The notes under the pieces were generated by a model. It did no database searches and was not told where the DNA came from. It saw only the letters and a list, made by a program, of their open reading frames with translations. The position numbers and the translations under genes are program-made. Shown piece after piece: positions 38,811-46,931 of a stretch of DNA of 64,000 bases; within the stretch, counting starts at the first letter, position 1, and each line of letters starts with the position of its first letter. This stretch comes from Hyphomicrobiales bacterium (GTDB lineage: Bacteria; Pseudomonadota; Alphaproteobacteria; Rhizobiales; Rhizobiaceae): NCBI GenBank assembly GCA_900473745.1, contig UCMW01000003.1, positions 183,881 through 247,880 on the forward strand, given 5' to 3'.

Positions 38811-39398
38811 ATGCCCCACACGCTCGTCGCTCCCGTCGAATTCGTCCAGGACATCAAGAAGAGCCGCTTCATCGGACATGCGGCGCCGATTGCCAGCGAG
38901 GAGGACGCCAAGGCCTTCCTCACCACGGTCTCCGATCCCGCCGCCAATCACAATTGCTGGGCCTGGCGCCTCGGTCAGGCCTATCGCTTCTCCGATGACG
39001 GCGAACCGTCGGGCACGGCCGGAAAGCCTATTCTCCAGGCGATCGACGGCCAGGATCTCGATGGTGTCGTAGTGGTTATCACCCGCTTCTTCGGCGGCAT
39101 CCTGCTCGGAAGCGGGGGCCTCATGCGTGCCTATGGCGGCACCGCGGCCCAGATGCTGCGTGCGGCGGGAAAGCGCGAGATCATCCCGATGGTGACCGGC
39201 GACTGTACCGTGAGTTTCTCTGATCTTGCACTGATCAAGGCGCGTCTGGGCGCCATCCCGCATCTGTCGATCACTGAGACCTTCACGGCAGACGGCGTGG
39301 ATCTCGCGATTACCTTGAGACAGGGCGACGAGGGTCAGGCGGCACGGCTTGTGCGGGATCTCACCAGCGGCCGTTCAAACCTTACATTCCCGGATTGA
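38811..39398 (+). CDS. YigZ/IMPACT family protein (UPF0029)
   Basis: 195 aa. The core N-terminal domain carries SRFIGHAAPIASEEDAKAF, CWAWRLG, FSDDGEPSGTAGKPIL and FFGGILLGSGGLMRAYGG, all family marks. A ferredoxin-like C-terminal domain follows. Relatives act in translation control or nucleic-acid binding; the bacterial role is not settled. Confidence 0.9.
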   Translation: MPHTLVAPVEFVQDIKKSRFIGHAAPIASEEDAKAFLTTVSDPAANHNCWAWRLGQAYRFSDDGEPSGTAGKPILQAIDGQDLDGVVVVITRFFGGILLGSGGLMRAYGGTAAQMLRAAGKREIIPMVTGDCTVSFSDLALIKARLGAIPHLSITETFTADGVDLAITLRQGDEGQAARLVRDLTSGRSNLTFPD

Positions 39399-39402
39399 AG
39401 GC

Positions 39403-40224
39403 TCAGCTCTTCTTCTTCGGCATGTCCTGGCTGGAAAGCTCTTTCCAGGAATTCTGCTGGGCGAGCATGCCGCGCAGATATTGCAGATTGGCGGCTGCCT
39501 GTTGCGGGTCGAGTTCCTGAGAGGCCAGCTGTTCGGCCTCCTGGAACCGGCCCTGCAGGCCGACTACGAGCGCCAGGTTCTGCCGCACACGGCTGTCGGC
39601 AGCCGGTTGCTGCGCGGCTTGGCGCAGATAAGTTTCCGCCATCTTCAGGTCGCCGGAAAGCACATGGGACATGCCGAGGTTCGACAGCACGCTCGGATCG
39701 TTCGGCTGGATCTGTAGCGCCATGCGATAGCGCGAGCGCGCCTCGCTCGAGCGGCCGAGCTGGTCGAGCACCGCGCCCTCGGCGGAATAGAGCCGCCAGT
39801 CGGGGCGGTCGGGCGTCTGCGCCCGCTGAATGGTGCCGAGCGCCTTTTCCAGCTGTCCGGCGGCCGCCTGGGCCTTGCCGAGCGAGGAAAGCACTTCGCG
39901 GTCGCTCGGATGGGCGATTGCCACTTGCTGCATGACGGCGAGCGCCTGGGCATTGCGCCCTGTCATCATCAGCCCGTTTGCATAGGACAGCCCGACATTC
40001 CGGTCGCGGGGATTGCGCTCATACGACTGGCCGATGCCGTTGACCGCCTGGTTGAGCGCCGGGCCGCTGAGCGTATCAAGCGAATGGTTCATCTTCGGGA
40101 TGGAGCCGGTCGTCAGCTCCTTCTTGCCCGACGCGCAGCCGGTGAGCGCCAGTGCGGCCATCATCAGGCCGACTGTGGCCATGATCTGCAAGCGATTTGC
40201 CGAGCCTGGATTTTGCATGCGCAT
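39403..40224 (-). CDS. tadD: TadD-like tetratricopeptide lipoprotein
   Basis: 273 aa. Signal sequence with lipobox LTGC (about residue 30), then about four TPR units with alternating Ala/Gly/Leu pattern (VLSSLGKAQAAAGQLEKALG, PSVLSNLGMSHVLSGDLKMAETYLR). TadD is the outer-membrane pilotin-like TPR protein of Flp pilus systems. Here it lies far from tadC (2001), which it usually follows. A generic TPR lipoprotein cannot be excluded. Start at ATG 40224 gives a normal signal peptide; the frame is open to 40293. Confidence 0.78.
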   Translation of the reverse strand: MRMQNPGSANRLQIMATVGLMMAALALTGCASGKKELTTGSIPKMNHSLDTLSGPALNQAVNGIGQSYERNPRDRNVGLSYANGLMMTGRNAQALAVMQQVAIAHPSDREVLSSLGKAQAAAGQLEKALGTIQRAQTPDRPDWRLYSAEGAVLDQLGRSSEARSRYRMALQIQPNDPSVLSNLGMSHVLSGDLKMAETYLRQAAQQPAADSRVRQNLALVVGLQGRFQEAEQLASQELDPQQAAANLQYLRGMLAQQNSWKELSSQDMPKKKS

Positions 40225-40369
40225 GGTGAGTATCCCGAGTTCGTTTCCCCTCCGCCTCGCTCGTGGCGGGCGGCGCAACCTCCACTCAAGCAATAATCTG
40301 TTAACCCTAACGGAGTGTTAATTGAGCATCCTCGCGATTCTCCAGCCCGATACCCAGAAAGCGTCCGCC

Positions 40370-41755
40370 ATGGCCCCCTTCCAGTATATCGACAGACCGT
40401 CCCCTTTCAGCACCAAAGGCGGAAAGTCGCTGCCGGTTTTCGCCGTCACGCCGGCCCATGTCGAAACCGGCACGCTGGAACCCCTTGCTCTGGATTGGGC
40501 GAAAAAGGCGGGTTTCAAGGCCGAGCCGGGTTCGGTCCTTCTGGTTCCGACCGCCGATGGCCATGTCGGCGGAGCGCTCTTCGGCCTCGGCTCCAACCCG
40601 TCCGAAAACCCCTATCTGACCGGCAAGCTCGCCCGAGCCCTGCCGGCCGGCGAATGGCATATCGAGACGGCACCGCTCACCGCCAACCGCCTGCTGCTCG
40701 GTTACGGTCTCGGCGCCTACAGCTTCGACCGCTATCGCTCCGAGCGTGTCACCGAGCCGCGCCTGCTGATCCCCCAGGATGCCGATGCCGCCGACATCAA
40801 GCGGCAGATATCAGGCGTCTATCTCGCACGTGACCTGATCAACACGCCGGCCAACGACATGAGCCCGGCCGATATCGAGCTGGCCGTCCGCCGCCTCGCA
40901 GATCACTACAAGGCCGATGTCTCCGTCATCACTGGGGACGAACTCATTGAGAAGAACTTCCCGCTCGTCCATGCCGTCGGCCGCGCCTCCACGGTAGCAC
41001 CTCGCGTGATCGAACTGCGCTGGGGCAAGAAAGGTCACCGCAAGGTCACCCTCGTCGGCAAGGGTGTCAGCTTCGACACCGGCGGCCTCGACATCAAGCC
41101 GGCCTCCTCCATGCTCCTGATGAAGAAGGACATGGGTGGCGCCGCCAATGTGCTCGGCCTCGCCCTGATGATCATGGACGCCAAGCTGAAGGTCGATCTG
41201 CATGTCGTCATCCCGGCGGTCGAAAACGCCATTGCCGGCAATGCCTTCCGCCCCGGCGACGTCTACAAGAGCCGCAAAGGTCTGACCGTCCAGATCGACA
41301 ACACCGATGCCGAAGGTCGTCTGATCCTGGCCGACGCGCTCGCCTATGCCGATGCCGAGGACCCGGATCTCCTCATCGACATGGCGACGCTGACAGGTGC
41401 CGCCCGTGTCGCGCTCGGCCCGGATCTGCCGCCCTTCTTCACGGACGACGAAGATCTGGCCGATGCGATCGCCGATGCCAGCCTCGAGGTCGACGATCCC
41501 TTGTGGCGCTTGCCGCTGCACAAGGGCTACGAGCGCATGCTCAAGGCCCAGATCGCCGATCTGACCAACGCCCCCTCCGGTGGCATGGCGGGTGCGATCA
41601 CGGCGGCCCTCTTCCTCAAGCGGTTTGTCTCCCCCGGCCGCCGCTGGGCCCATTTCGATATCTTCGGCTGGTCGCAGAGCGAACGCGCCCATTCCCCTGT
41701 CGGCGGCGAGGCCCAGGCGATCCGCGCCCTCTACCGCATGCTGCAGGCAGGCTGA
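40370..41755 (+). CDS. M17 leucyl aminopeptidase family protein
   Basis: 461 aa two-zinc aminopeptidase. Metal-binding motifs: KGVSFDTGG from residue 231 (the lysine and aspartate ligands) and NTDAEGRL at 311-318. Shorter than PepA (~500) and typical of the PepB-like rhizobial branch. A TTG at 40322 is in frame, but ATG 40370 fits the family. Role: peptide turnover in the cytoplasm. Confidence 0.92.
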   Translation: MAPFQYIDRPSPFSTKGGKSLPVFAVTPAHVETGTLEPLALDWAKKAGFKAEPGSVLLVPTADGHVGGALFGLGSNPSENPYLTGKLARALPAGEWHIETAPLTANRLLLGYGLGAYSFDRYRSERVTEPRLLIPQDADAADIKRQISGVYLARDLINTPANDMSPADIELAVRRLADHYKADVSVITGDELIEKNFPLVHAVGRASTVAPRVIELRWGKKGHRKVTLVGKGVSFDTGGLDIKPASSMLLMKKDMGGAANVLGLALMIMDAKLKVDLHVVIPAVENAIAGNAFRPGDVYKSRKGLTVQIDNTDAEGRLILADALAYADAEDPDLLIDMATLTGAARVALGPDLPPFFTDDEDLADAIADASLEVDDPLWRLPLHKGYERMLKAQIADLTNAPSGGMAGAITAALFLKRFVSPGRRWAHFDIFGWSQSERAHSPVGGEAQAIRALYRMLQAG

Positions 41756-41864
41756 TCCCTAAACGTCGCGGCGCAAGGCGTCCCGGCCCCTTGCCAGATC
41801 GTTTCTTTGCCGGAATGATAGGCGCAAGGGGCAAGGCAGCCCGCATCTGACGAGGGGAGGGGCC

Positions 41865-42212
41865 ATGGGCCTCGAAATGACGGCGACCCAGGCGCTCGGC
41901 CTCTGGCACAGGGTGACGCTCGATCAGGTCAAGCGCGAGGGCCACGATCTCACCATGCGCCAGCTGGCCGTGCTGCTCCAGATCTATCTCGTGCCGCCAC
42001 CACACACGGTGCGCGGCCTTGCCGCCACACTCAACGTCACCAAGCCGGTCATCACTCGCGCGCTCGATACACTCGGCGAAATGGGCCTGGTCGATCGCGT
42101 CAGGGATGATCTCGACCGCCGTAGCGTCATCGTCAAGCGCACCGTGTCAGGGGCGCTCTTTCTCGAAAAATTCGGCGATTGTGTCATCGCCAAGGGCCGC
42201 TCGCTCGGCTGA
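41865..42212 (+). CDS. MarR-type winged-helix regulator (short)
   Basis: 115 aa. Helices then HTVRGLAATLNVTKPVITRALDTLGEMGLVDRVRDDLDRRSVIVK, the MarR HTH plus wing. Shorter at both ends than most MarR proteins (~140 aa). AGGGGAGGGG precedes the ATG. Followed after 11 bases by the NlpC/P60 gene, with which it is likely co-transcribed. Confidence 0.82.
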   Translation: MGLEMTATQALGLWHRVTLDQVKREGHDLTMRQLAVLLQIYLVPPPHTVRGLAATLNVTKPVITRALDTLGEMGLVDRVRDDLDRRSVIVKRTVSGALFLEKFGDCVIAKGRSLG

Positions 42213-42223
42213 CGGAGATTTTC

Positions 42224-43078
42224 ATGCTCGACCGGCGCCTCAACGCCTTCCGTCCCGAACTCGCCGACATTGCCCTGAGGGGCAAGGTCGACGCCGAACG
42301 GTTCGTCACACCCGAACCGGCCTTGGTCATTAGGCCGGTCGTGGCACTTCGCCCGAAGCCGGACAAGGCCACCGGTATCGACGCCGAACTCCTGCTCGGC
42401 GAGGAAGTCCGCGTCTTCGAACGGTCCGAGGGATGGGCCTGGGTCCAGGCGGTCGATGACGGCTATGTCGGCTACCTGCCCGAAGACGCACTCGGCCCCG
42501 TCGTCGCATCGACCCACATCGTCACTGTCCCGCGCACTTTCGTTTATTCCGGTGCCGATCTGCGGTTTCCGACCCGCACGGCTCTCTCAATGGGTAGCCG
42601 GCTCACGATCACCGGCGAGGCCGAGACCCGCGGCACGCGCTATCTCATGCTTGCCGACGGCGGAGCGCTCGTCGCCCGCCACCTTCGCCCCGTCTCCGAT
42701 CCGCCGGCACCCGATTACGTTTCGGTCGCGGGCCTCTTCCTCGAAACGCCCTATCTCTGGGGCGGCAAATCCGGCTTCGGCATCGACTGCTCGGGCCTCG
42801 TGCAGCTGGCCATGCGTCTCGCCGGCCATGCGGCCCCCCGAGACAGCGACATGCAGGCCTCGGGCCTCGGAATGCCGATCGAGCGAAAGGATCTTCGGCG
42901 CGGCGATCTCGTCTTCTGGAAAGGCCATGTCGCCATCATGGAAGACGAGAGGACGATGCTCCATGCCAACGGCCATACCATGACCGTAGCGCGCGAGACG
43001 CTGGAAGCCGCGATAGAACGCATCGGCTGGCTCTATGGCACGCCGACAGGCTATCGCCGGCCCGTCGCCGAAACGTGA
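42224..43078 (+). CDS. NlpC/P60 cysteine peptidase (SH3 domains plus peptidase)
   Basis: 284 aa. Two SH3-like segments in the first ~150 residues (VVALRPKPD..., GYVGYLPEDAL) and an NlpC/P60 domain with catalytic Cys189 in DCSGLVQ and His235 in GHVAIMED, the third polar residue following in HANGH. Such enzymes cut murein stem peptides. No signal peptide is visible, so either export is unconventional or it acts on imported muropeptides. ATG 42224 follows ACGGAG. Confidence 0.9.
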   Translation: MLDRRLNAFRPELADIALRGKVDAERFVTPEPALVIRPVVALRPKPDKATGIDAELLLGEEVRVFERSEGWAWVQAVDDGYVGYLPEDALGPVVASTHIVTVPRTFVYSGADLRFPTRTALSMGSRLTITGEAETRGTRYLMLADGGALVARHLRPVSDPPAPDYVSVAGLFLETPYLWGGKSGFGIDCSGLVQLAMRLAGHAAPRDSDMQASGLGMPIERKDLRRGDLVFWKGHVAIMEDERTMLHANGHTMTVARETLEAAIERIGWLYGTPTGYRRPVAET

Positions 43079-43148
43079 AGTGCCGGCCCTTGGTGCTGCG
43101 GTGGCGAGGCCTTATATCGGCTCGGTGATACTTTGAGAGATTGCTGCC

Positions 43149-43535
43149 ATGCTACCCGTTCGCCGAAACATTCCAATGCCGCGTTCTATCGGCCGAAAGA
43201 GCGCAATCGCGCTGCTGATGGTCGTTTCGTCTGCTCTTTCGGTTCCGGCCCTTGCCGCCGAAGGCGTGGCCTGGGGCACTGCCGGACAGGAAAGCTTCCA
43301 GGACCTTCCGGGCGTCAAGCCGCAGGATCCGGCCAATCAATTTGGCGAGGGCTATAGCTGCGAAACCCGCACGGTTGCACCGCGTCCGGGTTTCGGCGGT
43401 CGTCGCGAATTGCGCGACACGCTGCCTTACACTGTCTATCGCTGCGAAAAGAACGGCATCGTCTATCAGGGCACCCAGCCGCCGCGCTCGGGCCGTCAGT
43501 GGTATCCGGGCGTCAACCCGCGCGTCATCGATTGA
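43149..43535 (+). CDS. Small secreted protein with two conserved cysteines
   Basis: 128 aa. Signal peptide to about residue 37 (SVPALAA|EGV). The mature part contains YSCETRT and YRCEKNG, two cysteines likely to form a disulfide, and a basic Pro/Gly-rich tail. Not recognised; probably periplasmic. Confidence 0.7.
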   Translation: MLPVRRNIPMPRSIGRKSAIALLMVVSSALSVPALAAEGVAWGTAGQESFQDLPGVKPQDPANQFGEGYSCETRTVAPRPGFGGRRELRDTLPYTVYRCEKNGIVYQGTQPPRSGRQWYPGVNPRVID

Positions 43536-43571
43536 CCGCCTGCGGAAAGGCTCCGCATCAGGCCGTTGCGA

Positions 43572-43793
43572 TCAGCCCTGATCGTCCTGACCGAGTAGGC
43601 CGTCGAAAACTTCCAGAAGCGCTTCGCTGATCGCACCGCCCAGCCTGTGACCGGCTTCCCGCAGGCTTTCCTCGTCCATGTCCCGGGCGGCGATCGCGAG
43701 CGCCGTGCCTTCCTGGGCCACGATTTCCTTGGCCCGCTCGATAGCCCAAAGGGCGAAATCGCTGCGGCTTTCGATGGCGACGGTCTCGTCCAT
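43572..43793 (-). CDS. Small helical acidic protein (73 aa)
   Basis: ATG 43793 after AGAGGA. Predicted all-helical (SDFALWAIERAKEIVAQEGTALAIAARDM...), acidic, soluble. Not recognised. It is the last chromosomal gene before the integrated element, lying in the original downstream flank of tRNA-Leu. Confidence 0.6.
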   Translation of the reverse strand: MDETVAIESRSDFALWAIERAKEIVAQEGTALAIAARDMDEESLREAGHRLGGAISEALLEVFDGLLGQDDQG

Positions 43794-43895
43794 GGTAGGT
43801 CCTCTTCGGCTGTGCGCGGGCGTTCGGGAATTGACTGCGGAATTGGGTCGTATCTGGCTTGGCGAAGGCATCGAAAGCCTGCCGAAAGACAAGAA

Positions 43896-43919
43896 AAAAG
43901 CCCGGCAAGCCGGGCTTTT
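43896..43919 (-). terminator. Original tRNA-Leu terminator, now separated from its tRNA
   Basis: 11-bp inverted repeat (43896-43906 with 43909-43919), on the minus strand ending in a run of six T. It lies 47 bp left of the 17-bp attachment core. If the element were removed, it would sit just downstream of tRNA-Leu on the same strand, so it most likely ended the tRNA transcript before integration. Confidence 0.8.
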
Positions 43920-43966
43920 CTCAACTGTTTGAAGACCGCATAAACTGCTGATCTCAAATCGGAATT

Positions 43967-43983
43967 TGGTGCCCAGAAGAGGA
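43967..43983. repeat. att site, left junction
   Basis: 17-bp copy (TGGTGCCCAGAAGAGGA) of the tRNA-Leu 3' end: the encoded CCA, acceptor strand and part of the T-arm. Sequence to its left is chromosomal and matches what should follow the tRNA; to its right is the element. Confidence 0.9.
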
Positions 43984-44344
43984 GAGGTGAGCACCATACT
44001 CCAAATCGACCACATAAAATCCACCATCAAAATCAAAGGCTTATGAGACCGTAGAAGTCCGGGGCTTTCTCAGTGTGTACCCCGGATTGTACCAGAAGTG
44101 TACCCCCTGCCCGTGCTTTTTCTTCTGCCGCTTCTGCCGCGATCACGCGCTTTCGAGAACGGTGGCGGTTCCAGTAGTGATCATGGCGGTTGCCTGGGGA
44201 TGACGTGCGGGTTTGCAGCGGGATAGGGGAGTTCAGACAGTCAGGGCTGAATGTGTTGAGGAACGAATGAGTTTCGCCTTGCGAAGGGTTGTGTGCTGAT
44301 GGCGCTACACCTACGTTTGTTCACACGATCTCGGGGGGCAGGGC
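43984..44344. other. Left-end non-coding segment of the element
   Basis: About 360 bp. It holds GTGTACC repeats at 44075-44085 and 44097-44106 that match copies beside the integrase. It also holds a minus-strand 13-codon frame (44143-44184) whose first codons and leader resemble those of the small peptide gene at 45612-45734. No larger gene is supported. Confidence 0.55.
44075..44106. promoter_or_regulatory. Candidate integrase arm-type sites (left end)
   Basis: GTGTACCCCGG at 44075-44085 and AGTGTACCCC at 44097-44106, same orientation, about 100 bp inside the left attachment core. The same 11-mer occurs at 57331-57341 next to the right core. Paired repeats near both ends of an element are typical of tyrosine-integrase arm sites. 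Confidence 0.5.
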
Positions 44345-45394
44345 ATGGCAGAGAAAGACCATCTGGGCAATGAAGTGTCGCTGGAGGTGTCTGTCACAGA
44401 GAGCGGCGGCAAGGCCGCTTTAAAGAGCCGTTTCGCGGCTGCGGTGGACCGCCTTGGGGGTAACCTCGTGGACGCTTTAAACATCCCACTGGAGAGCGCA
44501 AATACACGCAAACGCGCAAAGAGTGACGGAGAGCGAGACTTTATCGTAGCCGTGGCCAACTACGGGGTTCAGCAGCTAGGACAGGACCCGGAGTTTGCGA
44601 GGCGAGCGCTTGAAACCCACTTCGGCCATTTGGCTCGGACACAGGAGAATAAAGACGCTGTCCTTGCAGAAGCGTTGGAGCATCTCAGCGCTTCCAATGA
44701 GAACCCCGGCAGTGAAGAACAGAGTGTCCCGCCGGGAGACTTGGCACCCGAGTTCCTTGATCGCTTTGAGCGCTACGCTGCTGAGGCTTCCACGGAGGAG
44801 TTAAGGTCCCGGTGGGGCAGGGTATTGGCACGGGAAGTTCAGACTCCTGGCACAATGTCTAACAAGGCAATGCGTATCGTGGACGAATTAAACCCCCGAA
44901 CTGCTCAGTTGTTCGAGAGGGTGTGCGGTGAAGCGCGAGTAGGTAATGCACTGATTGAGCCACTTCTACCGGAATTGAAACACTCAGAAGTTCTTTTGCT
45001 AAATGATGCGGGACTAATCAGCTATACAAGTGGCGGCACTGCCCGTCCCTACCAGCGTAGAAACGGACCTTCCCCGCTTCTATACATGTGGTTCGGAGAC
45101 TGGGTGGTTTCCTTTTCCGCAGAGACTGAGATACCTAAAGCTCGGATCGGAGGTTCTGGCTCTCGCCCAATCGAACAGTACCAAGACCAAGCCACCACCA
45201 CAGTAATTATGTTGACTGATGCCGGTCAGGCTGTTGCGTCGATCCTTCCCGATTATTCGGAACAGACAATGCGTCGGTTTGTCGAGGCGCTGCACACTTC
45301 CTTGCCTGAGGCGGCGTTGGGGCTTCACCGCCGTAATGAGACAGGAATGACCGAAAGCCACGGCATATTCGTGGGCGGTGCTTGGACCTCTTAG
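44345..45394 (+). CDS. DUF2806-like protein
   Basis: 349 aa, soluble. Starts with a short acidic N-terminus, then GGNLVDALNIPLESANTRKRAKSDGERDF. A helical segment follows (EFLDRFERYAAEASTEELRSRWGRVLAREVQTPG) and then LNPRTAQLFERVC with a winged-helix-like C-terminal half (LLLNDAGLISYTSGG). The middle helix and the WGRVLA-E-PG pattern are those of DUF2806/TIGR03899 proteins, often found alone in islands. Function unknown. It is the first gene inside the left end of the element. Confidence 0.72.
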   Translation: MAEKDHLGNEVSLEVSVTESGGKAALKSRFAAAVDRLGGNLVDALNIPLESANTRKRAKSDGERDFIVAVANYGVQQLGQDPEFARRALETHFGHLARTQENKDAVLAEALEHLSASNENPGSEEQSVPPGDLAPEFLDRFERYAAEASTEELRSRWGRVLAREVQTPGTMSNKAMRIVDELNPRTAQLFERVCGEARVGNALIEPLLPELKHSEVLLLNDAGLISYTSGGTARPYQRRNGPSPLLYMWFGDWVVSFSAETEIPKARIGGSGSRPIEQYQDQATTTVIMLTDAGQAVASILPDYSEQTMRRFVEALHTSLPEAALGLHRRNETGMTESHGIFVGGAWTS

Positions 45395-45459
45395 GTGGGG
45401 CAGATCGCGGCCCCGAAGAGGGGCGGAGGTATAGGACTGTCACTGCCGGGTTGTAGCAA

Positions 45460-45482
45460 GTGGAAAAATGTGGAAGGGCAGA
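45460..45482. repeat. 23-bp direct repeat, copy A
   Basis: Matches 45800-45822 at 22 of 23 positions (core GTGGAAAAATGTGGAAGG). The two copies flank the small peptide gene 45612-45734. Confidence 0.7.
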
Positions 45483-45611
45483 CGAAAGCAAGATTGCTCA
45501 CGGTCCCTCCGGGTGTCCCTCAGGGGGGGCGCTTCCTTGGTCAGCCGCTTCGCAAGGCGTGACAGTGTTGAACGGGAGCATGCCACTCCTGCAAGCCGAG
45601 ACTGCTCCCCA

Positions 45612-45734
45612 TCACGTCCTTGTCTTCCTGCGCCCCCTTAGCTTGTTCAGGAGGACGACAATCGGAGGACCGAAGAGGCACCCATAGCCGACGATGCAAG
45701 CGATGGTGACGATAACGGTTCCTGTGGTGGTCAT
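45612..45734 (-). CDS. Tiny hydrophobic peptide (40 aa)
   Basis: ATG 45734 with AAGGAA nine bases upstream. One strongly hydrophobic segment (GTVIVTIACIVGYGCLFGPP and on through IVVLL) and a basic tail (NKLRGRRKTRT). The pattern is like small membrane peptides of type I toxin or holin-like kind, but equally a subunit or leader. Its upstream region and first codons are partly repeated at 44143-44227, where the frame closes after 13 codons. Confidence 0.5.
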   Translation of the reverse strand: MTTTGTVIVTIACIVGYGCLFGPPIVVLLNKLRGRRKTRT

Positions 45735-45799
45735 GGCAGAGTTCCTTGTGGGTGATCTGCGGGGTTCGCAGCGGGATAGGAGAGGGTTCAGGCGGGGAG

Positions 45800-45822
45800 G
45801 TGGAAAAATGTGGAAGGACAGA
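45800..45822. repeat. 23-bp direct repeat, copy B
   Basis: Second copy of the repeat at 45460-45482, located 66 bp upstream of the small peptide start on the minus strand, where a promoter or operator could lie. Confidence 0.7.
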
Positions 45823-45929
45823 TGCAAGCAAACGCTAGCACAACCACTTTTGGGCCTGGGTGTTTATTTCATTGACCACTACTTTACGCTGTGTAACGGA
45901 GGATTGTCTAAACAAGGAGGGACACAACC

Positions 45930-46061
45930 ATGAAAATCATTTCAGCACTCCTCGCTGTAGCCGTTTCGCTGTCTTCGTCACTGGCATTTGCCCACGGCGG
46001 CGGTACGGACCGCAATGGCTGCCATAACGAGCGCAAGACCGGGGGGTATCATTGCCACTAA
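45930..46061 (+). CDS. YHYH-domain small secreted protein
   Basis: 43 aa. Strong AAGGAGGG before ATG 45930. Signal peptide MKIISALLAVAVSLSSSLAFA, then a 22-residue mature peptide HGGGTDRNGCHNERKTGGYHCH. The D-x-N-G-C-H and T-G-x-Y-H-C-H pattern is the YHYH signature. With two Cys and four His, metal or haem binding is plausible but unproven. The stop overlaps the frame of the next gene. Confidence 0.82.
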   Translation: MKIISALLAVAVSLSSSLAFAHGGGTDRNGCHNERKTGGYHCH

Positions 46062-46330
46062 CAAGATTGTTGTTGCTCCTCGCTGTCACCATAGCGCCGA
46101 CCAGCCAAGTTGGTGCCTGGGATGGGGTGGACTCTGATACGGGCGGTTCCGTCGAAGTCGGCAAAGGCAATCTCGTCCGATCTGGCAGAACCATAGAGGT
46201 CTACGACGCCGATGCTGGAGAGTACCGAGATGTCGAGGTGCAATCGATCCGGCGTTTTGGAGGCTCGGTAGAAGTCGAGGTCTATGACTCTGACTCTGGC
46301 GAGTACCGCACGTTTGAGATGGAAGATTGA
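46052..46330 (+). CDS. DUF5334-like exported protein
   Basis: Up to 92 aa from a TTG at 46052 inside the YHYH gene end (other TTGs at 46067-46073 are possible). Signal peptide RLLLLLAVTIAPTSQVGA, then WDGVDSDTGGSVEVGKGNLVRSGRTIEVYDADAGEYRDVEVQ with a second half repeating the motif VEVEVYDSDSGEYRTFEMED. The repeated VYD-D-GEYR units suggest a small beta barrel. GGGGGG lies before the TTG. Overlap with the YHYH gene implies coupled production. Confidence 0.8.
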   Translation: MPLTRLLLLLAVTIAPTSQVGAWDGVDSDTGGSVEVGKGNLVRSGRTIEVYDADAGEYRDVEVQSIRRFGGSVEVEVYDSDSGEYRTFEMED

Positions 46331-46335
46331 AGAGG

Positions 46336-46360
46336 GGTCCCGCTCTGGCGGGGCCTTCTT
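46336..46360 (+). terminator. Terminator after the YHYH / DUF5334-like pair
   Basis: 8-bp stem with one G-T pair (46336-46343 with 46348-46355), loop TCTG, followed by TTCTT. Lies between the convergent pair and the serine recombinase. Confidence 0.7.
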
Positions 46361-46361
46361 G

Positions 46362-46931
46362 TTATCGGGAGAGCGATGCACGGGCTTCGTCCAAGATCTT
46401 CTGAACGGCTGACTTGCTGAACCCTACCTCCGCCGCGATCTTGCGGACACTGACGCTTCCAGCGCTCAACTGGATGATTTCCGCTTTGATACCAGGAGTT
46501 ATCTGCGCGGGTCTCCCTCCGGTCCTGCCTTCGGCCTTGGCCTTGGCTATGCCTTCTAACTGTCGCTCCTTCCGAAGCGCTGTCTCAAACTCTGCGATGC
46601 TGGCGAGGATGCCGAAGACAAGCTTCCCTGTGCGGGTGGTGGTGTCTAGCGTGGCGTCGTCCAGCACCCGGAAGCCTACTCCCTTCTGGTTCAAGCCCTC
46701 TACGATCTGGTGAAGGTGCGACGCAGAACGGGCAAGGCGGTCCAGCTTGGTTACAAGCAGCACGTCACCTTCGCGGACGAACCGAAGGCACTCCTCAAGG
46801 GCAGGGCGGTCCTTATCCAGACCCGACTGCTTCTCGCTGAACAACTTCTCCGCACCCGCTGCCGTGAGGCGGTCGATCTGGGTAGCGTGATCCTGCCCGG
46901 TTGAACTCACTCTCGCATATCCTACGATCAT
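46362..46931 (-). CDS. Serine recombinase (resolvase/invertase family)
   Basis: 189 aa. N-terminal catalytic domain starting MIVGYARVSSTGQD with nucleophile Ser9, the KLDRLARSASHL arginine motif and GKLVFGILASIAEFE. A short C-terminal HTH (GSVSVRKIAAEVGFSKSAVQKIL) follows. Size matches small resolvases/invertases and not large integrases. The frame is open further upstream, but ATG 46931 is the family start. Its upstream DNA has res-like repeats. Confidence 0.92.
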   Translation of the reverse strand: MIVGYARVSSTGQDHATQIDRLTAAGAEKLFSEKQSGLDKDRPALEECLRFVREGDVLLVTKLDRLARSASHLHQIVEGLNQKGVGFRVLDDATLDTTTRTGKLVFGILASIAEFETALRKERQLEGIAKAKAEGRTGGRPAQITPGIKAEIIQLSAGSVSVRKIAAEVGFSKSAVQKILDEARASLSR

